Assembly (NCBI RefSeq): GCF_035609205.1
Contig: NZ_CP141184.1
Coordinates: forward strand, 3,376,501 to 3,440,500
Length of the DNA: 64,000 nt
DNA from: Hymenobacter sp. GOD-10R
GTDB lineage: Bacteria; Bacteroidota; Bacteroidia; Cytophagales; Hymenobacteraceae
Direction: 5' to 3'
The notes under the pieces are model-generated. The model saw only the letters and a program-made list of their open reading frames with translations. It made no database searches and was not told the origin of the DNA. Below are positions 58,081 to 64,000 of the stretch, piece after piece. The position numbers and the translations under genes were made by a program. Each line of letters begins with the position of its first letter. Position 1 is the first letter of the stretch.

Positions 58081-59904
58081 ATGAAACGCTTTTTACTCCG
58101 GTCAGCCCTCGTGGGAGCCTGCCTGCTGGGCACTTTCGCCTGCAACGATTACCTGAATGTCACCCCGGCATCGTCCTACGTTACCGAAGACGTGTTTAGC
58201 AGCGTCACCAATGCCGGTAGTGCCGTGATTGGGGCTTACGCGCCCCTGTCGGGCGTGAACGGCTACGGCCTGCGCCTTTCCATCGCCTTTCCTTCCGATA
58301 CCGACGAAGGCCAGAACCGGGTGGGCGCCGCTGATGGGAGCGGCCGCGACATCAACCGCTACCGCGTGACGCCGGGCACCACGGAAATTACCGGCCCCTT
58401 TGCGGCACTATATGTGGGCGTGGAGCGGGCCAACATCTGCATCAAAAACATTCCGCAGATGCCGCTCTACCAGAACGGCACGGCCGAAGAAAAGCGGGTG
58501 CTGCGCCGGCTCTACGGGGAAGCCCTGACCCTACGCGCCTTATTTTACCTGGAGTTGCTGCGCAACTGGGGCGACGTGCCTGCGCCCTTCGTGCCCTCCT
58601 CAGAAACGGCCGACCTGAACCTACCCCAGACACCCCGCGACGAAGTATACGACCGTATTCTGGGCGATCTAGCTACAGCTTCGCAGCTGCTACCCTGGCG
58701 CAAAAGCTCCGACGTGAATGCCTACGAGCGCCTCACGAAGGGGGCCGCTAAGGCCATTCGGGCCCGCATTGCGCTGCACCGCGGCGGCTGGCGCTCCAAC
58801 GCCACCACCGGCCAGATGGAGCGCCCCGCCGACTACCTGACTTACTACACCATGGCCCGCGCCGAGTGCGATACGCTGCTGCAAAACCGTGGCCAGCATA
58901 CGCTCAACCCTAGCTTCGAGGCCGTGTGGCGCAACATCAACGAGCAGCGCTTCGACACGCAGTACGGCGAGATGATGTTTGAAGTGGCCCACGGCTCGGG
59001 CTCGTCCAACACCGATAGCAACCTAGGCTACAACAACGGTCCGCGCTTGGCCACCAACTCGCGCTGGGGCGAGGCCGGGGGCTCCTACACCATCAACCCC
59101 AACTACTTCTACGCCTTCGACTCGACCGACACGCGCCGCGACGTGACCATCACGCTCTACCAGACCGTGGCTGCCACGCCTAACACCCAGACCAGCACCA
59201 CGATGAATTCCATCCGCGACGGCAAATTTCGCCGCGACTGGCGCCTGCCGTTGCTTCCTGGTACGGCCCAACAGCTCAACCTTAACTGGCCCTACATCCG
59301 CTTCGCCGACGTGCTGCTCATGTTTGCCGAAGCCCAGAATGAGCTAGCCGGCCCTAGCGCCGCCTACAACGGCACCACGCCAGTGCAGGCGCTAGAGGAA
59401 GTGCGCCGCCGGGCCTTCCCGGCCGCTCGCTACGTAGCCTTGCCCGCGGCCCAGGTAGGCACGAAAGCGACTTTCTTCGATGCGTTGGTGAAGGAGCGGC
59501 TGCTAGAATTCGGGGGCGAAGGCATCCGCAAGTATGACTTGATCCGGTGGAATCTGCTAGGGGCGAAAATTGCGGAGGCCAAGGCTATCATGACCGATAT
59601 CCGCAATGGAGTAGGCGCCGGGGCCAACGTGCCGCTGTACGTGTACGGCTACGCCGTGAACGACCAGCTGCGCTACGCCCGCTCGCTGTACCGACCTACG
59701 ACCCTCACGGCCGCTACCTACACTGTTCCGGGCACCACCATCGTGGCGACGCGCTTTAGCTGGCGGCAGGCCATCATGGGCAGCTCCACCTTCATCGACC
59801 TGTTCGCGGCCAACTACCTGCCCAACTCGGGCGACGAGCTGCTGCTGTTCCCGCAAACGGCCATCGACGCCAACCCCAATCTCAAGCAAAACTTCTTCAA
59901 CTAG
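58081..59904 (+). CDS. RagB/SusD family nutrient-binding lipoprotein
   Basis: 607 residues from the ATG at 58081 (MKRFLLRSALVGACLLGTFA); a TTG at 58063 is less likely. The lipobox LGTFAC puts the lipid anchor on Cys21. SusD features: CNDYLNVTPASSYVTEDVFS at the start, GEALTLRALFYLELLRNWGD (TPR-type helix), PLLPGTAQQLNLNWPYIRFA, VLLMFAEAQNELAGPSAAYN and VKERLLEFGGEGIRKYDLIR near the end. It caps the SusC barrel and captures glycans at the cell surface. It starts 30 bp after the SusC gene, so both are one operon. Confidence 0.95.
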   Translation: MKRFLLRSALVGACLLGTFACNDYLNVTPASSYVTEDVFSSVTNAGSAVIGAYAPLSGVNGYGLRLSIAFPSDTDEGQNRVGAADGSGRDINRYRVTPGTTEITGPFAALYVGVERANICIKNIPQMPLYQNGTAEEKRVLRRLYGEALTLRALFYLELLRNWGDVPAPFVPSSETADLNLPQTPRDEVYDRILGDLATASQLLPWRKSSDVNAYERLTKGAAKAIRARIALHRGGWRSNATTGQMERPADYLTYYTMARAECDTLLQNRGQHTLNPSFEAVWRNINEQRFDTQYGEMMFEVAHGSGSSNTDSNLGYNNGPRLATNSRWGEAGGSYTINPNYFYAFDSTDTRRDVTITLYQTVAATPNTQTSTTMNSIRDGKFRRDWRLPLLPGTAQQLNLNWPYIRFADVLLMFAEAQNELAGPSAAYNGTTPVQALEEVRRRAFPAARYVALPAAQVGTKATFFDALVKERLLEFGGEGIRKYDLIRWNLLGAKIAEAKAIMTDIRNGVGAGANVPLYVYGYAVNDQLRYARSLYRPTTLTAATYTVPGTTIVATRFSWRQAIMGSSTFIDLFAANYLPNSGDELLLFPQTAIDANPNLKQNFFN

Positions 59905-60007
59905 CGCCCGAATGCTGGGTAGCCGCCGTACCTAGGTAGGAAGCCAAGAGCAGCCGGCTGGCTCAGGCTACTCCACCTGAAGAACCAATAACCGTTTCTG
60001 CCTTTTC

Positions 60008-60931
60008 ATGTCCTTCTTTCTTCGTGCTCTTCTCTGCTGCCTGCTTTTGCGCGTCTGTCCGGTCCAGGCGCAGGAGTTTATTCCCTTGTGGCCAAAGAAG
60101 AAGATGCCTAACTCCAAGGGCTTGAAGCTAGAAGACAAGATTGAGAACGAGCGGATTGTGCAGGTGGGCACGCCGGGCCTGTACGCCTTCTTCACCTCGA
60201 AGGAAGAAAACAAGGGCTGCGCCGTGCTCATCTGCCCGCCTGGCGGCTACCAGAAGCTGACCTACCTAGTGGGCGGCACGCAGCTGGCCAAGTGGTTCAA
60301 CACCCTCGGCATCACGGCTTTCGTGCTAAACTATCGCCTGCCCAACTCGCCCGACCTGAAGGAGCGCAGCATCGGCCCCGAGCAGGACGCCCAGCGCGCC
60401 ATGCGCCTGATCCGGGCCCGCGCCGCCCAGTGGCAACTTGACCCCAAGCGCATCGGCATCATGGGCGCTTCGGCGGGCGGGCACCTAGCTTCCACGCTCG
60501 GCACGCACCCAGAAGACGTATCGGCCATTGGTGATTCGCTCGATAAGCTGCCGTTTGCGCCCAACTTCATGGTGCTGGTTTCGCCGGTTATCACGCTGGG
60601 GCAATACGCGCACGTGGGCAGCCGCAACACGCTGCTCGGCGAGAACGCACCTAAGGAGTTGATCGACAAGTTCTCCAACGAGCTGCACGTGACGGCCACC
60701 ACGCCGCCCACCTTCTTGGCCCACGCCTACAACGATCCAACCGTCAATCAGCGCAATAGCCTGCTGTTCTACCAAGCGCTGGTCGAGCACCAGGTACCTA
60801 GCTCGCTACACATTTTCCCGCAAGGAGCGCATTCTATTGCCGTGCGCAACAATCCCGGCTCCGCCAACCAATGGACGACACTCTGCGAGGCGTGGCTGCT
60901 GGAAATGGGCTTCATCAAAGAAGGTAAGTAA
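60008..60931 (+). CDS. Secreted alpha/beta hydrolase, acetyl-esterase (BD-FAE-like)
   Basis: 307 residues. Signal peptide MSFFLRALLCCLLLRVCPVQ to AQ. The alpha/beta hydrolase pattern: LICPPGGYQKLTYLVGGTQL for the oxyanion region, GITAFVLNYRLPNSPDLKER, nucleophile elbow GASAGG in IGIMGASAGGHLASTLGTHP, acid in HAYNDPTVN, and His in FPQGAHSIAVRNNPG. It resembles the xylan/pectin acetylesterase-type group (BD-FAE). Its place after SusD and before CE12 and CE8 genes suggests removal of acetyl groups from pectin (inference). Confidence 0.9.
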   Translation: MSFFLRALLCCLLLRVCPVQAQEFIPLWPKKKMPNSKGLKLEDKIENERIVQVGTPGLYAFFTSKEENKGCAVLICPPGGYQKLTYLVGGTQLAKWFNTLGITAFVLNYRLPNSPDLKERSIGPEQDAQRAMRLIRARAAQWQLDPKRIGIMGASAGGHLASTLGTHPEDVSAIGDSLDKLPFAPNFMVLVSPVITLGQYAHVGSRNTLLGENAPKELIDKFSNELHVTATTPPTFLAHAYNDPTVNQRNSLLFYQALVEHQVPSSLHIFPQGAHSIAVRNNPGSANQWTTLCEAWLLEMGFIKEGK

Positions 60932-60969
60932 CGCCGATTTACCCCCTAATTCATTCTATCCTTTTGAAA

Positions 60970-61794
60970 ATGCGTCATCCCCTATTGAAAGTCACCGCGG
61001 TGATGAGTTTGCTCCTGCTGATGGCTTTCGCGGCTCCCGGTCCGCGGAAGAAAACCAAGCTGTACATGATTGGCGACTCCACGATGGCCAACAAGCCCCA
61101 GCAAGTATTCCCCGAAACCGGCTGGGGTATGCCGCTAGCTACGTTTTTTGATACCGCCGCCGTGGTGGTCGATAACCGAGCGCAGAACGGCCGCAGCACC
61201 CGCACCTTCCTGGCCGAAAACCGCTGGCAGCCCATCGTGGATGCTTTGCAAGAAGGCGACTACGTGTTCATCCAGTTCGGGCACAACGACGAGGCCGAAA
61301 ACTACCCCGACCGCTACACGCCGCCGGAAGACTACCGCAAGAACCTCATCAAGTTTGTGACCGAGACGCAGCGCAAAAAGGCCAACCCGGTGCTGCTCAC
61401 GCCCATCACGCGCCGCAAGTTTGACAAGGACGGGCGCCAACAAGAAACGCACGTTGCCTACTCCAAGGTGACAACGGAAGTAGCCAACAAGTACAAAGTC
61501 CCGCTCATCGACCTCGACAAGATGAGCCGCGACTTGGTACAACAATTCGGAGTAGACAAGTCCTTGCTGCTGTACCTGGAGCTAGCCCCCGGTGACCACC
61601 CCAATTACCCCTACGGCCACCACGACAACACCCACTTCACCGAGCTAGGGGCCCGCAAAATGGCGCAGCTGGCCGTGAGCCAAGTGGTGGCTCAAAAGCT
61701 GCCCATTCTCTCGGAGCACCTAGCCAAGCCCACTGCTAAGAATGCGGTACCGCCCGCCACGAACGGTAAAGATGCGCAGCCCACTACTCCCTAG
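60970..61794 (+). CDS. Rhamnogalacturonan acetylesterase, GDSL/SGNH family (CE12-like)
   Basis: 274 residues from the ATG at 60970 (MRHPLLKVTAV). A signal peptide ends near AFAAPGP. SGNH blocks are all visible: block I LYMIGDSTMANKPQQVFPET with the Ser nucleophile, block II VVVDNRAQNGRSTRTFL with the Gly, block III VFIQFGHNDEAENYPDRYTP with the Asn, and block V HDNTHFTELGARKMAQ with Asp and His. GDSTMA and the whole layout match CE12 rhamnogalacturonan acetylesterases, which deacetylate the rhamnogalacturonan I backbone. The C-terminal 30 residues are a low-complexity tail (KPTAKNAVPPATNGKDAQPT). Confidence 0.93.
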   Translation: MRHPLLKVTAVMSLLLLMAFAAPGPRKKTKLYMIGDSTMANKPQQVFPETGWGMPLATFFDTAAVVVDNRAQNGRSTRTFLAENRWQPIVDALQEGDYVFIQFGHNDEAENYPDRYTPPEDYRKNLIKFVTETQRKKANPVLLTPITRRKFDKDGRQQETHVAYSKVTTEVANKYKVPLIDLDKMSRDLVQQFGVDKSLLLYLELAPGDHPNYPYGHHDNTHFTELGARKMAQLAVSQVVAQKLPILSEHLAKPTAKNAVPPATNGKDAQPTTP

Positions 61795-61851
61795 GGAAAG
61801 GCGGCCTGCCTATCTTACCGCTTTCAACCCTTTTCTTAGTCCAACTCACTA

Positions 61852-62895
61852 ATGCGCTTTCGAAATCTGTTGCTAGCTGGCAGCATGCTGCTGGTATCCT
61901 CCACGCTGCATGCCCAGGTCGGGACACCAGCTCCTGCTGCCAAGGCCCCCGCCAAAAAAGAAACCTTCCTCATCCCGGTGCGCCTGACGGTGGCCGCGGA
62001 TGGCTCGGGCGACTACCGCACCATTCAGGAGGCCGTGATGGCCGTGCGCGACTTCATGCAGGTAGAAGCCACCATCTTCATCAAGAACGGCACCTACAAG
62101 GAAAAACTGCTGATTCCTTCGCAGAAGACGCATATCACGCTGCTTGGGGAAAGCAAGGAAGGCGTAGTCATCACTTTCGGCGACTACTCCGGCGATGCCG
62201 AGAAGCACAGCACCTACACTTCCTCCACCGTGCGGGTGCAGGGCAATGACTTCACGGCCGAGAACATCACCTTCGAGAACTCCGCCGGGCGCGTGGGGCA
62301 AGCCGTGGCCCTGCACGTGGAAGGCGACCGGGCTACTTTCCGCAACTGCCGCATGCTGGGCAACCAGGATACACTGTTCCTAGCCATTGAGAACAGCCGC
62401 CAATATTACCAGGACTGCTACATCGAGGGCACCACCGACTTCATCTTTGGGGGCAGCACGGCCGTGTTTGAGCGCTGCACAATTCAGAGCAAAACCGACT
62501 CCTACATCACGGCGGCTTCCACTACGCCGCGTCAGTCGTTTGGCCTTGTGTTTCTGAACTGCCAGCTCACGGCCGCCCCCGAGGCTAAGAAGGTATACCT
62601 AGGTCGGCCCTGGCGCCCACATGCCCGCACCGTGTTTTTGAACACCGACATGGGCGCGCACATCCTGCCCGTGGGTTGGAACAATTGGGGTCAGCCGACC
62701 AATGAACAAACGGTGCACTACGCCGAGTATCAGTCGAAAGGCCCGGGTGCTAACACCAAGGACCGAGTAGCGTGGAGCAGGCAGCTCACCACCAAGGAAG
62801 CCAAAAGCTATACGCTCAAGAACATCTTCGCGGGTGCCGAGCCCTGGCTGCCGGAAGTAAAGCAAACGCAGCCTTCAGCGGCCGCTAAGCCATAG
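61852..62895 (+). CDS. Pectinesterase (CE8)
   Basis: 347 residues. Signal peptide ends HAQ. The right-handed beta-helix of pectin methylesterases is clear: VAADGSGDYRTIQEAVMAVR, AENITFENSAGRVGQAVALH, LGNQDTLFLAIENSRQYYQD with the first catalytic Asp, CYIEGTTDFIFGGSTAVFER with the second Asp, and VYLGRPWRPHARTVFLNTDM with the catalytic Arg and Trp. It removes methyl esters from homogalacturonan, releasing methanol and exposing the chain to lyases or hydrolases. Co-directional with CE12 and the SusCD operon, 57 bp after CE12. Confidence 0.95.
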   Translation: MRFRNLLLAGSMLLVSSTLHAQVGTPAPAAKAPAKKETFLIPVRLTVAADGSGDYRTIQEAVMAVRDFMQVEATIFIKNGTYKEKLLIPSQKTHITLLGESKEGVVITFGDYSGDAEKHSTYTSSTVRVQGNDFTAENITFENSAGRVGQAVALHVEGDRATFRNCRMLGNQDTLFLAIENSRQYYQDCYIEGTTDFIFGGSTAVFERCTIQSKTDSYITAASTTPRQSFGLVFLNCQLTAAPEAKKVYLGRPWRPHARTVFLNTDMGAHILPVGWNNWGQPTNEQTVHYAEYQSKGPGANTKDRVAWSRQLTTKEAKSYTLKNIFAGAEPWLPEVKQTQPSAAAKP

Positions 62896-63029
62896 CCCAA
62901 GCTAGCTTCTGGCGCTGCTGATGGCTGGCCTTTGGGAGTCATCAGCAGCTAGCAGCAACGTCTTAGAACATCAAAATAAACGCGAAAAGAAGCGCGGCCT
63001 GTAGCCCGCTTCTCTTCTTCCTGCTGCTC

Positions 63030-64000
63030 ATGTTTTTTCAAAAACCCTTTTCGCGGCTTGCTGCGGCGGCACTACTCGGCGGCGCCCTGCTGGCGAGCTC
63101 GGCTCAGGCGCAGCAGCTTCCTGCTCCCCGCGACACCTCGTTTACAGTACGCAGTGCCTTTCTCAAGGAGAAGAAGTATCACCCGAATATCAGCATTGCC
63201 CAGCCTCCGCTGCCGCCAACGGTACAGGCTGCTTACAACCTAACCTACTGCACCCTAGGTACGCACAACTTGCAGCTGGATGTTTTCTACCCCAAGGCCA
63301 AACGCAAAAAAGGCTACCCAGCGGTGCTATTCATTCACGGGGGCGGCTGGCGCTCCGGCGACCGGTCGAACCATATTCCCATGGCGCAGCAGCTGGCGGC
63401 CAAGGGTTACGTGACCGTAACGGCGGAGTACCGGCTCTCGACGGAAGCGCTGTACCCAGCGGCCGTTTACGACCTGAAAGCCGCTATTCGCTGGCTGCGC
63501 GCCAACGCCAAGCAGTACCCCATCGACACCACCAAAATTGCTGTATGGGGCTTCTCGGCCGGCGGGCAGTTGGCGGCGCTAGTCGGCACTACGAATGGGG
63601 ATAAGCAGCTGGAAGGCAGCGCGTGTACGACCAACCATTCGAGCAGCGTACAAGCTATCGTGGACGTGGACGGCACCCTAGCTTTCCTGCACCCCGAGTC
63701 GAGCGACTATACGGTGAGCGACAAGCCGACGGCTTCCAAGGACTGGTTTGGCGCTTCCCAAACGGAAAAGCCGGAGTTGTGGCAACAGGCCGCGGGCCTG
63801 AACCACGTCACGCCCCAGACCCCGCCCATTGTATTCATCAACAGCTCCATCGACCGGATGCATGCGGGGCGCGAAGACATGATCAAAAAGCTAGACACCT
63901 ACCGCATCTACCACGAAACGCACACCTTCCCCGACACGCCCCATACGTTTCCGCTGTTCAACCCCTGGTTTGAGCCCACGCTGAAGTACACGGCCGACTT
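63030..64000 (+). CDS. Secreted alpha/beta hydrolase, esterase/lipase type, 3' partial
   Basis: The frame is open from the ATG at 63030 to the window end (about 323 residues). Signal peptide MFFQKPFSRLAAAALLGGAL to SAQAQ. Motifs: YPAVLFIHGGGWRSGDRSNH (oxyanion HGGGW), TVTAEYRLSTEALYPAAVYD, nucleophile elbow GFSAGG in IAVWGFSAGGQLAALVGTTN, Asp in INSSIDRMHAGRED, and His in FPDTPHTFPLFNPW. It belongs to the BD-FAE/esterase group common in pectin loci. It is the last visible gene of the pectin utilisation locus and the locus probably continues beyond the window. Confidence 0.9.
   Translation, partial: MFFQKPFSRLAAAALLGGALLASSAQAQQLPAPRDTSFTVRSAFLKEKKYHPNISIAQPPLPPTVQAAYNLTYCTLGTHNLQLDVFYPKAKRKKGYPAVLFIHGGGWRSGDRSNHIPMAQQLAAKGYVTVTAEYRLSTEALYPAAVYDLKAAIRWLRANAKQYPIDTTKIAVWGFSAGGQLAALVGTTNGDKQLEGSACTTNHSSSVQAIVDVDGTLAFLHPESSDYTVSDKPTASKDWFGASQTEKPELWQQAAGLNHVTPQTPPIVFINSSIDRMHAGREDMIKKLDTYRIYHETHTFPDTPHTFPLFNPWFEPTLKYTAD

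Noticed and set aside
1..64000. CRISPR arrays, tRNA or rRNA genes, phage or transposase genes
   Set aside because: No regularly spaced repeats, tRNA-like cloverleaf sequence or recognisable transposase or phage reading frame was seen.

Overview
The window looks like chromosomal DNA of a high-GC member of the Bacteroidota, most probably Hymenobacter or a close relative. The evidence is a SusC/SusD pair with a FecI/FecR-type sigma and anti-sigma pair, many short Crp/Fnr regulators, promoters with the Bacteroidota -7 element TAnnTTTG instead of a -10 box, and weak or absent Shine-Dalgarno sites. The species assignment is inference. I saw no rRNA, tRNA, CRISPR array, intact insertion sequence or phage gene.

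Layout. 1-3.8 kb: the end of a PaoABC/YagTSR-type molybdenum aldehyde oxidoreductase operon and an outer-membrane-like protein. 3.8-13.5 kb: single housekeeping and accessory genes (ABM-domain membrane protein, AraC regulator with SDR, saccharopine-dehydrogenase-like protein, ECF sigma with a small membrane partner, Lgt, a secreted beta-propeller lipoprotein, an F420-type reductase, ribokinase) and one decayed flavoprotein gene. 13.6-36 kb: an accessory redox island with six Crp/Fnr paralogues, small oxidoreductases (LLM flavin enzyme, pirin, SDRs, quinone oxidoreductase, F420-type reductase), two sensor kinases, a large REC-GAF-AAA+ regulator, and an operon of UBP-type zinc finger, cyclic-nucleotide-fold histidine kinase and fused response regulator/thioredoxin-reductase-like flavoprotein. 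36-39 kb: a multi-PAS histidine kinase. 39.5-46.2 kb: a mannose locus (phosphomannose isomerase with an extra N-terminal domain, DeoR regulator, sugar porter, GH92 mannosidase). 46.3-49.2 kb: HxlR and TetR regulators with their probable targets. 49.2-64 kb: a pectin/rhamnogalacturonan utilisation locus (GH2, sigma/anti-sigma, SusC, SusD, acetylesterases, CE12, CE8), cut by the window end.

The most notable structure is regulatory. Five promoters in the redox island carry an FNR-like palindrome, TTGAY-N4-GTCAA, whose centre lies exactly 34 bp before the centre of a TAnnTTTG-like element. This is where a class II Crp/Fnr activator would sit. Two of the five have a second or half box 22-23 bp away. 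A second box type, TTACC-N4-GGTAA, occurs at a constant 33 bp spacing before one Crp/Fnr gene and the neighbouring SDR gene. That regulator has Gln instead of Glu at the key base-reading position of its recognition helix. Together these suggest a duplicated and diverged local regulator family controlling a redox or electrophile-stress regulon, including the zinc finger/kinase/flavoprotein operon.

Signs of gene decay are also present: a frameshifted flavoprotein remnant, a quinone oxidoreductase with an in-frame TAG, and a GAPDH C-terminal remnant in the leader of the zinc-finger operon. Several long perfect palindromes lie in or beside Crp/Fnr genes.
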